Assembly: GCA_951804985.1 (NCBI GenBank)
Contig: OX638131.1
Coordinates: forward strand, 103,002,464-103,066,463
Origin: Dryomyza anilis
Taxonomy: Eukaryota; Arthropoda; Insecta; Diptera; Dryomyzidae
Length of the DNA stretch: 64,000 bases
Reading direction: 5' to 3'
A program made the translations under genes and the position numbers. This document shows positions 46,335 to 57,338 of the stretch, one piece after another; within the stretch, counting starts at the first letter, position 1; every line of letters begins with the position of its first letter. The notes under the pieces are model-generated. The model was not told the DNA's origin and searched no databases. It was given only the letters and a program-made list of their open reading frames with translations.

Positions 46335-48540
46335 TAGAGCATTTAAAATTAAAATTTTCACTAAAAATTAAAATTTTCACTAAAAATTCAAATTTTCACT
46401 AAAAATGTAAATTTTCACTAAAAATTCATATTTTCACAACAAAATTCAAATTTTCACAAAAAAATCAAATTTTCACAAAAATATCAAATTTTCACTAAAA
46501 ATTCAAATTTTCACTAAAAATTAAATTTTTCACTAAAAATTAAATATTAAAATTTTCACTAAAAATTAAGAATTAAAAATTTCAATAAAAATTAAAAATT
46601 AATTAATTTTCACTAAAAATCAAATTTTCACTAAAAATTCAAATTTTCACTAAAAATTCAAATTTTCACTAAAAATTCAAATTTTCACTAAAAATTCAAA
46701 TTTTCACTAAAAATTCAAATTATCACTAAAATTTCAAATTTTCACTAAAATTTCAAATTTTCACTAAAAATTAAAATTTTCACTAAAAATACAAATTTTC
46801 ACTAAAAATTCAAATTTTCACTAAAAATTCAAATTTTCACTAAAAATTCAAATTTTTACTAAAAATTCAAATTTTCACTAAAAATTCAAATTTTCACTAA
46901 AAATTCAAATTTTCACTAAAAATTCAAATTTTCACTAAAAATTCAAATTTTCACTAAAAATTCAAATTATCACTAAAATTTCAAATTTTCACTAAAATTT
47001 CAAATTTTCACTAAAAATTAAAATTTTCACTAAAAATTCAAATTTTCACTAAAAATTCAAATTTTCACTAAAAATTCAAATTTTCACTAAAAATTCAAAT
47101 TTTCACTAAAAACTCAAATTTTTACTAAAAATTCAAATTTTCACTAAATATTAAAAATTTCAGTAAAAATTAAAAATTTCACTAAAAATTCAAATTTTCA
47201 CTAAAAATTCAAATTTTCACTAAAAATTCAAATTATCACTAAAATTTCAAATTTTCACTAAAATTTCAAATTTTCACTAAAAATTAAAATTTTCACTAAA
47301 AATACAAATTTTCACTAAAAATTCAAATTTTCACTAAAAATTCAAATTTTCACTAAAAATTCAAATTTTCACTAAAAACTCAAATTTTTACTAAAAATTC
47401 AAATTTTCACTAAAAATTAAAAATTTCAGTCAAAATTAAAATTTTCACTATAAATACAATTTTTCACCTAAAATTCTATTTTTCAAAAGAAATTCAATTT
47501 TTCATTAATTCTTATTTTGACTAAAATTTCATATTTTCACTAAAAATTCAAATTATCACTATATATTCAAATTTTCACTAAAAATTCAAATTTTCACTAA
47601 AATTCAAATTTGCACTAAAAATTCAAATTTTCACTAAAATTTCATATATTCATAAAAATTCAAATTATCTATACATATTCAAATTTTCACTAAAAATTCT
47701 TATTTTCACTAAAAATTCAAATTTTCACTAAAAATTCAAACTTTCACTAAAAATTCAAATTTTCACTAAAAATTCAATTTTTCACTAAAATTTAAAGTTT
47801 TACTAAAATTTAATATTTTCACTAAAAATTCAAATTTTCACTAAAAATTCAAATTTACACTAAAAATTAGATTTTTCACAATAAATTCAATTTTTCATGA
47901 AAAAATCAAATTTTCACTAAAAATTCAAATTTTTACTAAAAATTCAAATTTTCACTAAAAATTCAATTTTTCACTAAAAATTCAATTTTTCACTAAAAAT
48001 TCAATTTTTCACTAAAAATTCAATTTTTCACTAAAAATTCAAATTTTCACTAAAAATTGAATTTTCACTGAAAATTCAAATTTTCAATAAAAATTGAATT
48101 TTCACTGAAAATCTAATTTTCACTGAAAATCCAATTTTCACTGAAAATCCAATTTTCACTGAAAATTCAATTTTCACTGATAATTTAATTTTCAAATTTT
48201 CACTAAAAATTAAATTTTCACTAAAAATTAAAATTTTCACTATAAATACAATTTTTCACCTAAAATTCTATTTTTCAAAAGAAATTCAATTTTTCATTAA
48301 TTCTTATTTTGACTAAAATTTCATATTTTCACTAAAAATTCAAATTTTCACTAAAAATTCAAATTTTCACTAAAAATTCGATTTTTCACAATAAATTCAA
48401 TTTTTCATGAAAAATTCAAATTTTCACTAAAATTCAAATTTTTACTGAAAATTCAAATTTTCACTGAAAATTCAAATTTTCACTAAAAATGCAGATTTTT
48501 ACTAAAATTCAATAGTGTACAATTTAAAACATATGTTTTG
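46335..48540 (+). repeat. 19-bp satellite array, TTTTCACTAAAAATTCAAA orientation
   Basis: About 110 units of ttttcactaaaaattcaaa with higher-order structure. The variant run with caaattatcac recurs near 46716, 46963 and 47229. A 110-bp block including cactataaatacaatttttcacc and gaaattcaatttttcattaa recurs at 47446 and 48237 (offset 791). Near its right side the unit drifts to cactgaaaatccaatttt. Confidence 0.96.
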
Positions 48541-51485
48541 TGTAATATATTTTCACTGAAAATTCAATTTGCAACGAAAATTCAGTTTTTCCCTATAAAA
48601 CATATTTCACCAAAAATTCAAAATTTCAAAAAAATTCTATAACAAATATTTTCATTTAAAATTCAAAAAACATTTTTTGTCCTACAACAATGTCTCTAGT
48701 AATTTATGAAACCTCTTAATAGTCAGACGTAAATCTTAAAATTATACAAACAACTTTCGCAAATTGTTTGAAAATTATTGCGCTATTCGCGACTAACGAG
48801 AATTGTAGCCCAGAGGGAACACAGCATAAATTTCACACTTCATTAAAAAAAAAAAGATTAAAGGAAAAACTCACAAACACCATAACCAGCCACTTGCATT
48901 GAATATGCGGCGCACGTACCAAAAAGACTGGCTATCAATAGTAGCAACGGCAACAGCAGACAAAACAAATGCGCCAAATGCAAAATGTGGCCAACAACAG
49001 TAGCAGTAACAGCAATGCGCGCAGACCAACAAGACGGATGCAAGGACAGTCAGTCAGTCATGCAGTCAGTCAACCGCCAAATGAGCAAACCAACTAACGA
49101 ACGACCCGTCAACGATACAATCGTTTAAACGTCTAATTACGTCAAAATAATGTGGTAATTGCATTATTGTTGTTTAGACGGACGGACGGTTGGTTGGCTG
49201 CAGTGATAAAAACGCCTTTTCGTCACTCATACTCATTGTCATCGACATCTACATCGTCGCTGTGACATATTGTCTGGCAATGCGAATGGTAATGCGGAGG
49301 CGTGGCATACCAAGTTTTGTACTGCATTTTGATTTGTTTTGCGGAAGCGGCGGCTTTTTTCAACATTAGTACTAAACGTTTTTTATCTATCGATCTGTCG
49401 TGCATTTAAAATATACGGTGCTATAAATTTTAAATTTATGAATGGCACATTTTTGAATTCTTTACGAGTCGTGCTGAATATGTTAGATCGCGTCTAAAAG
49501 ATAGCCATACATAAAATACTATTTGAAAGGTATTACTTAGTATTTTCCGTTTTGTACAAATTTCAGTAATTAATGCGCACCTGCTTCGTTTAATTATATG
49601 CGATATTGAGGCAAGTGTATGAATATACAAAATACAAAATATATGTTCCAGATTGTATTCGATTTTGTATACAAATTTCCAATCAAATTAGAGTGTACCA
49701 AGAGGTAAAGCGGTATATAAAATAGGTTTTTTTTTTAAATGATTGAACATGGAAAATTTTAAATTTATTTTATTTTCAGATGTTAAAATAATTATTATGT
49801 ATTGTTGTGCATTTTTGTGCAGCGCCATGAATCCAATTTAACATGCCATATAAGAAATTAAATTACTAATCTTGGTTAAAAAGTAATTAAAAACTTATTA
49901 TATGGCATAAAATAATGTTTACCTTTTTTTCATCAAGTAAAATTGTTTTTTATTCATACAATTTTAAATTTATTGTATAGTTTTGAATTTCCCTAGGCTA
50001 TATTTCGCCGAGATATAATAAAATATATGGTAGCGCATAGTTTTGTAGGTTTAACACCGAAAAGAAAATTACATTATTGTTTTTGATTCGACTATTAAAA
50101 ATAAAAGATAGAAAATATATAAATCTCAAAAACTGGACCCTATTAACAAAACAATTGTCGGAATCAGCTCCAGTATCAAATAAAGACGTAATCAGAATAA
50201 AAAAAGAAACAATAATTTGGACTCTTATTAAAAAAATCAACAACTTTTTAACCAAGAGTCTTGCTTTGCACAAACTGTAATTGGAATCATTTTAAATTTT
50301 TTTTTTGTAAGTAAAACATTCTGTATTAGAGACATTCCACACCAAATCTACCAAAGTTCAAGACTCACTTTCTCCAGAGATACAGTGGTTCAAAGTTTCA
50401 AAAAATTAATCAATAATCACTTTTTGTGGTTGTAGAAAAAAAAACTGTTGACGGTAGAATGCTGCAAACCTCGTTTTAAAAATAATAAAAAAAAACTTCG
50501 TCATAACTCCTAAATGCGAATTTATATTAATGCAATTTATATTAATTGTTCATAAAACGGAAACCTTTTCAACTTTATTCATATAACAAATGTATATACG
50601 GTATTTAAAAAAAACAAACCTTTTCAATATATTTAAGTATTGGTTGTAACGAAAATCTAAATAACTTGGTCATCATTTGCCATGTGATTTATGCCTCGAA
50701 GCTTTCTCGAACTAACTTGGATAACAAAAATCCGATCTCGTTGCTAATTTTTAAAATATCGTAATTTTCGTAGAGTAAAATTTTATGTTAGGATATTCAA
50801 ACATTTTCCACATCAAAATCGCAATGTTTTTCAAATATATCTCGATATATTTATACTATTTGATTCAATATTAATACAGAATCGTTTTTATTATCGCTTC
50901 TAAAAAAACTCCGATATGTCACTTTGAACTATTTTTGCATTTCGCCTTCGATATTAAAAAATTGCAACGATTTTGGAGATTGTCAGGTGTCTGTTTTATT
51001 AAATTTTCTCTAGTGTTTGAAATATACTCCATTGTAAATACCTCAGACAAAATGTATGGCGGAATCAAAGAAGTTCGGAATTTTTTTTTATTTATTTCAT
51101 ACAGACAAAAATCGCACCATTTTTTCCCAAAAAAAAAAATCGCCTACAGCGCTTTTAACTAAGATCAATGTAAAATTTGATCATCTCAGCATTATATTTT
51201 TTTACCAAAAGTAGAAGGAACGATTTTTTTCCTTATGGTACATAAATGCGGTCCGCCTTATGCCTGCCTTATAGTATAAATGTGTATTATGGATTTTAGT
51301 ATCCAATGCGGCATCATTTCTAGGTATTTTCTGGAAATTTTCTTTTAAATTCGACAAAATATAATAACATGTAATACGTTTTCCAGAAATATACCCAACT
51401 TATTCCTCGAAAACGCTAAAATTTATTTTATGGCTATTTTAGATAAAAATAAAAATAATAAAAAAATATTGAGTCTCAATTAGAA
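48541..51485. other. Intronic sequence, no gene recognised
   Basis: 48940-49100 has CAGCAA and CAGTCAGT simple repeats and 49170-49200 GACGGACGGTTGGTTGG. The rest is AT-rich. Frames such as 49998-50280, open on both strands, are not recognised. Confidence 0.4.
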
Positions 51486-51490
51486 CTTTA

Positions 51491-52052
51491 TGCAGGGTGT
51501 TTGGTTCATCGATGTCAATGATTCAGGGATTCATTCTATGACTTTAAAAAAAAATTATAAAATGTAATATAAAATAATTACTAATTTTTAAACAGGGTGC
51601 AAAATTGTATATTTTATATTTTACATTTTCTTATTTTTTGAGTCATAGCAAAGAGTATATATTTGATATAGAGTTTCCGTTCAGGTGGTTTCGCTGCCAC
51701 TTTTGCCAAAGAAATTCAAACATTGGTTATGTGGAAATTGAAAAGAAAATGTTTTCAACAGACACATTTTCAAATCAATATTCTGATGTTTTCTGCCACA
51801 TTTTTGGCCAGAAAAATAATTGAAATTTATAAGGAATTGGATTGCAATATATCTTAGTAAGTTTGGTTGCAAATTATCCGCAGACACATCCAGTTTTGTG
51901 CACTGTTTTCCTCTGTTAACTTCAATGTGTAAAATTCCACTTCCACATAACCAATATTTTCGGCAGCGACGCCAGCAAACTCGGAGGAATCTCTATTAAA
52001 AATCTATACTCTCTGGTCATAGAAGAACATCGATGAGCCAAACACCCTGTAT
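51491..52052. mobile_element. MITE-like element with CAGGGTGTTTGGYTCATCGATG ends
   Basis: The left end CAGGGTGTTTGGTTCATCG and the reversed right end CAGGGTGTTTGGCTCATCG are inverted over more than 20 bp. A second inverted pair lies inside: ttggttatgtggaa (51724) and ttccacataaccaat (51941). 562 bp, non-coding. The right end abuts TA. The frames at 51605-51887 lie inside it. Confidence 0.8.
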
Positions 52053-52860
52053 ATTAATGTTTGACTTTTTGGTTAAAATTAAAATTATATTTTAAATTAA
52101 AAAAAAAAACAATTTTTTAAGGCTTAGTATTGATGAATTTAATAATCAGGAGCTAATAATGGTATTTTTTTATTTCGGCAAAAATGATATCGGTTCGGAA
52201 TTTTCAAAAATAACATAGCTGAATTCTCATTTTAATTTTACACATTTGTAATTTTTTTTGGACATTTATTACAAGGACTAAAAGCGCTATTCTTCAATTG
52301 AACTGATCACTATCAATATGGTAAAAATAATTCACATATCAAAAATTATAAAAAATTCTCCTGTTTTAAATTTTTTACACATTTATACAAAAAATAGTAA
52401 ATTTATGATAAAATTCAGATTTATAAAATGGGAAATATTGTGCACTGATTTCATACTTTTGCCTCTTTGACACAAACAGAACTTACGCAGAACAGTTTAT
52501 ATTTTATAACCATCTGCTTGCTATTTGACGCTAAAGTATTTCTGTTTTTACTAATTATTAGTAAAAAAAACACGAATTATACATATAGCCTTACAATTTA
52601 CGAACGTTTATTAATTTTTTGGAAAAATGTAAGGCTCATTCGTAAAATATGTTATTCTTTCGTAAAAAAAAATAATAATAAATAATATAACGACAGTTTT
52701 GTAATTAAAACGAAATATTAGTAATGTTGTTTTTTATTCAATTTACGAATATTGATTTGTAATATATACGAATCGTTCGTGAAAAAATTGGAAAAAAATA
52801 GAAATTACAAATGTTTCGTGAAATGTTATAGAAATAGTAAATAGTATAGTAAATAGAAAT
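52053..52860. other. AT-rich intronic sequence, nothing recognised
   Basis: No coding or named repeat. Confidence 0.35.
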
Positions 52861-52867
52861 TGTACTA

Positions 52868-53025
52868 CACAGCAAAAAAAAAATAATCGACAAATATTCA
52901 TATTAGCAAACGAATTTGCTGATATAATGACGACTAGCAAATGTTTTCACTAAATTACTGAATTTCATTGCTGGACTGATTAATTCATGTAATTAATATC
53001 GGTTGCTATATTTACGGTGTGTAAA
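52868..53025 (+). mobile_element. Partial copy of the foldback element seen at 23149-23690
   Basis: acacagcaaaaaaaaaataatcgac, then aaatattcatattagcaaacg, and tgaatttcattgctggac with ggttgctatatttacggtgt match that element. The central palindrome is missing. Confidence 0.7.
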
Positions 53026-53735
53026 GGACTAGTTGAATACTAGTATTGATCTAGTTCTCCGTAGATACTCAACTAGCCCGAATTCGACCCCATTTTCATA
53101 CAACAAACTGTATTATTTTCAATGTTCATGTCCTACGATGTGTCAATTGTCCCATCTTGCATTACATTCAAATAGTTTCATAACTGGTTTATTTTAACCA
53201 GTCTATAAACTAATTTTTTAGAGTCAGTTTATAAACTACTTCCTTTAATTTAAATTGGTAGCAATTACCAGTTGGAATAAATTTAAAAATAAAAAAAAAT
53301 TAAAAAATATCCATCTTTGGTCCTCTCTGAACCATGATCCGTATATGCTATTAGACGACATTGACATAGTCAAGTGCATCAAGATCCAGCGGTCTCGCTA
53401 AGTGATATCGAACAATGTATGAAATTGCCTAGCGGCCAAGACCGGCACATGATTGTATGACCATCATCGTGTGTAACATTGATTTTTCACATTGAGTCTT
53501 CCTTAAATTTTACTTAAGTCCATAGCGGAGAACCTAATAGCGCAAATGCCACGAAAGAACACACCACGATTATCAAAAGGAAGTATGATTCAATATGATA
53601 AAGACAATTTAATTTCTATTTCAAAATTTATTTTATTATTGACAATTTTGACATGTTCCGCTACGAAACAATTTTTATTTAACTGGTTTTCTATGCATTC
53701 ATTTCAACTAGTTACCGATCTAGAAACATTGTTAC
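53026..53735. other. Intronic sequence, nothing recognised
   Basis: No coding features. Short palindromes such as ctagttgaatactag are present. Confidence 0.35.
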
Positions 53736-53819
53736 TAATTTGAATACTACATATTTATGTTACTAGTCGAGACTTCACTGCAGGGTATTTATTCTGTTGT
53801 CATAAATTGACAAGCTACA

Positions 53820-54003
53820 CGAACAACATGATCTGGTGGTAATCATGTCATTCATAATAGTGTAAATTTCAATTAAGGATAAGAATATCATGACCTCATC
53901 ACGTTGGCCATGACTCTGATGTGGTTGGGACAAGGTTAAAATACAATTGTCAGTTCCCGATCATGAGGGGAGAAAGCTTTAGAAAAACTTCGCCAACTAG
54001 TGC
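53820..54003 (+). repeat. GATCATG-type dispersed repeat, 3' segment
   Basis: The right part, ttaaaatacaattgtcagttcccgatcatga...aactagtg, matches the ends of the 590-bp units (20650-20702) and 60165-60225. acaacatgatctgg and ggtaatcatgtcat also resemble them. Confidence 0.65.
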
Positions 54004-54563
54004 TTTTTTCTAAATATAACTTTTTATAACTCTTAATCCAAAATTATATGCAATCCCGTAAAAATAAATATTTATTAGTTATTTATAATAAATAAAATTA
54101 AAAACAAAACTTAGTAATTGGTGCTTAAAGTGTACATAGCACTAATAGTATTAAAGGTAATCTAGCTAAATATTATAAAACCCTCTGGAGAAAATGTTAA
54201 ATGCGCTCGTTTAGTCATTTTACGAGGTTCTTTCGAGGTTATTTTTTCTATTATTCATTTTTTTTCTATTTTTGTAATATCTGTCACTTCCGTCATACAC
54301 TGTAGTATGTATGTGTTTATGGCGAAAACAGTCTGTGGCACATATAGCGACAACAATAAGTGGCTTCCGTCTAAACGACCGACCCACGCACGTCGTCTCC
54401 CAACATCCAATGTAGTTTTTTTCTTTTCTTTTATTGTTTTTGTCCAGTCTTTTGCTCCATTCAATTATTATGATTTTTATTATTCCACTCACTATGCATT
54501 TTATTGTGTTTTTTTTTCTTCTTTTATTCTCTATTTTGGTCTGCTGTGCCCCGCGTGCACCAG
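54004..54563. other. Intron end, acceptor of last visible Ddr exon
   Basis: Long T-rich tract (54500-54540), then ctgctgtgccccgcgtgcaccag at 54563. Frames on both strands before the exon are shadows. Confidence 0.7.
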
Positions 54564-54771
54564 GTGTTCGTACACGCCAAAGTCTTCTTCAGCATTGGCG
54601 GACGTCAATTTGCCGGTGAGCCGGTGCAGTTCTCCTATATGCCCGACACCGTCTTGGATCACGCGCGGGATGTGACAATCAAATTACATCATCGCCTGGG
54701 ACGCTATTTGCAGATACATTTGTACTTTGCGCTACGCTGGATCATGCTCAGCGAAATTACGTTCATATCAG
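54564..54771 (+). CDS. Ddr: Ddr internal exon: end of discoidin-like domain
   Basis: This exon follows a pyrimidine-rich tract and ...caccag, and ends one base into a codon before gtgagt. It encodes 69 codons running from VFVHAKVFFSIGG through AGEP and RYLQIHLYF to MLSEITFIS, the counterpart of the LLFSEISFIS block that closes the DDR1/2 discoidin-like domain. Both cysteines that form the internal disulfide of this domain in human DDR1 (C303 and C348, from memory) are replaced: the aligned positions read HAK and LQI. The juxtamembrane, transmembrane and tyrosine kinase exons should lie beyond the right edge of the window, since no such coding is seen in the remaining 9 kb. Overlapping open frames on either side are shadows. 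Confidence 0.93.
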
Positions 54772-55190
54772 GTGAGTTACGATTATATATTTTTGTAGTA
54801 CGTAATACCGAGTAACTAATTTAAATGTTAAAATTTATGATTGAATGGGAAATATTTTGGGGTTTTTATTTTACAAAAAAAAAAAAAATAAATACCAATT
54901 TTTTTTTCAAATTACCAATTTTTATAGAAATTCAAATATTTCATTAAAATATTTCATCATTCCTTATTCAACACTTTTATTTCATATAGACTTTAGAACA
55001 AAAAGTCTACGTGATGACCAATCATATTCTATATAATATTGGAATGGACATGTTAGGTTGAAACTATTAGAGGAAATTAGAAAATATTATTTTCTACTTC
55101 CACATAGAAAGCTCTAACTTCTGAATGCTTAGATGTGCCACGATGAAATAAACTATGTTGTGAAGGAAACAGACGTAGCTATTTTTTGTG
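54772..55190. other. Start of next Ddr intron, no gene recognised
   Basis: Begins gtgagttacg, a strong donor; then AT-rich. Confidence 0.6.
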
Positions 55191-55534
55191 ATAATAATAA
55201 TAAGAATAGTTTGGCGCTACAGTCCTGCATAGAACTTGGGCCGAGCTCTCTCACAATTTGAGCTGTGCTTGTTATATTTGTACTCAAATTGGTGGGACCT
55301 AGAGTTTATTTCCGAATCCGAACGGCGTTTGAGAGCTTTTCATAGGCAATGTTTTACTCTCGTAGGTTTGACATTTACTGCCGAGAGGTAGCGTCGCATA
55401 GAAAAATGTTTTCTATGAAAAAGATATTGGCAGTTGCTAGGGTTCGAATCGCGGACCTTTCGGCTTGTAGTCGAACGCACCAGAGACTTTTCGCTCGTAG
55501 TCCAACGCACTAACCAGACGAGCAACTGACGCTA
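55191..55534 (-). mobile_element. tRNA-derived SINE (family A), divergent head
   Basis: The body and ATT tail match the other copies. The tRNA-like head differs: on the minus strand it starts GTAGCGTCAGTTGCTCG, has GTTAGTGCGTTGGACTACGAG, then a partial repeat GTGCGTTCGACTACAAGCCG, and a B box GATTCGAACCC. The repeat of the anticodon-arm segment is unique to this copy. Confidence 0.85.
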
Positions 55535-55821
55535 CATTGTTTGAGATATCTTTGACTAAAATCGAGACTAGTCTGCTGTCAGTGTCGAAATTAGTATAAT
55601 TTAAATTCAAAAAATATATATAAAATGAGTTGTTACAAAATAATGTCTATTTTTCCTTGAAAGCTGAACAAATTCTCCATAAAACCTCATTTATCGTTTA
55701 GTCTTACTCTTAATGTGTAACTAATGAAAACCCAATGAATTTGTGACTACATAGCAATAGTCAGATTTTATTGACTCTTGGTATTCGGTCTAACATTTTG
55801 CACACATTATAAGACTCATAG

Positions 55822-56014
55822 TTTTTTTTTTTTTTTTGAATATCTACTAAGATCCACAGCACTCAGGCAGACTATATCCATTGTACTATGAAATCTATTC
55901 CCTACAATTTTGTGGTTAATATCACCACAAGCGCCCATGCCCAAGCCGGTATTCGAACCCGAGACCTTCAGAATGCAAGTCCAGCGCGCTACCTCTGGAC
56001 TGCTGAGGCCGGCC
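55822..56014 (-). mobile_element. tRNA-derived SINE (family B) with 9-bp target duplication
   Basis: Closely matches 17332-17514, with A-box-like GGTAGCGCGCTGG, B box GGTTCGAATACC and poly-A on the minus strand. Flanked by GACTCATAG on both sides (55813-55821, 56015-56023). Confidence 0.9.
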
Positions 56015-56118
56015 GACTCATAGGTACTAGTCACAAACAAATATTGAATTAAATCCACTACATTTAAAATTTTGGGTGGCTGTTATGACATGGAATGCTC
56101 CATATATATTTTTTTTAG

Positions 56119-57290
56119 AAAATAAAAAAATTTTGACGGAAACTGGACATATAATAGAGTATATTTTAAAAAATAGAATAGACGGAAACAAGTTTGTAAT
56201 TTTTCTTTTTAACCTGTACTATTTTGAGTACAACTATATATTATTTTTCTATTTATTTGATATCCAGTGTTAGAAAAAATCATTCAAAAATAGACTTAAA
56301 AAATTAACATTTTGTGAGTTTAGATTCAAATATCATAAAAATATATAAAAGTATTGACAGTTATAGATATATTATAATTAGTCTTGATAATTAGAAGAAA
56401 AATTGCGTTTACAGTTTTTTCAAAAAATAGGCAGGTTTATATATTTTTTTATTGCAAACTAAAAAGCATCTAAAATATCGATAGTAATTTTCTTAAGACT
56501 ACTTCGTACTAGAAAAAAAACTGAGTATGTAGTCAAAATCAGCACCCATGAATTATATTGAATTGATGTATAACGTATGATATTTCCATAGGATTTTTTT
56601 TCGTTTTGTTGAAAATTCAACATTAAAACTTTAACATTTTTATTAAACATGCGAAATTTTTGTTATAATGTAAAGATTTAATATAAAATTTCATATCTTC
56701 AATTTCAACTCAAAGATTACATTAAAAATTACAAAACTTTCACTAAAAATTCAAAAATGTTTATTTAGAAAACTGAAGACTTTTGACGGAAACTAGGCTT
56801 ATATAGGGTATATTTTAAAAATTATAACCCATGGAAAAAAAATTAGTAATATTGGTTGTTAGTTTGTTGATTTTTTGTATAATTTATATAATTTTCTTAT
56901 TTATTAGATACGAAATATTAAACAAAAAAATTATACAAAAATAGTCTAAAAAATTAAAATTTTTCAAGTTCAGATTCAAATATCTTAAAAATCTATTCAA
57001 ATATTGACATTTATGGATATATTATAATAAGTCTTCATAATTAAAAGAAAAATTGCGTTTACAGTTTTTTCGAAAACTAGCTAACTGTGTCTAAAAACAC
57101 CTAAAACATCGATAGAAATTTTCATTAAAACCACCACATGCTCGATAAAAACTGAGTATGCAGTCAAAATCAGCACCCATGAAATTTAATGAAATGATGT
57201 ATAACGTATGATATTTTCATAGGATTTTTTTCGTTTTGTTGAAATTCACTAAAAATTTAACATTTTTATTAAACATGTAACATTCTTTTA
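56119..57290 (+). repeat. 650-bp direct duplication, diverged
   Basis: Unit 1 (56119-56665) and unit 2 (56767-57290) share ttttgacggaaact, agaaaaattgcgtttacagt, aaaatcagcacccatgaa, gatgtataacgtatgatatt and aacatttttattaaacatg in order (offset 650 shrinking to about 627). A short 19-bp-satellite stretch (aattacaaaactttcactaaaaattcaa) lies between. Unit 2 ends just before the Helitron at 57339. Confidence 0.85.
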
Positions 57291-57338
57291 ATTAAAAATT
57301 CCATATTTTCAATGTAAACTTTAAGATTTTATTGAAAA

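Noticed and set aside
46335..48540. Regularly spaced repeats that could be mistaken for a CRISPR-like array
   Set aside because: Units are contiguous 19-mers without unique spacers, in a eukaryotic intron.
54307..54815. Plus-strand ORFs overlapping the last Ddr exon, one in frame at its end
   Set aside because: The upstream part lies in the pyrimidine-rich intron end; the coding exon starts at 54564.
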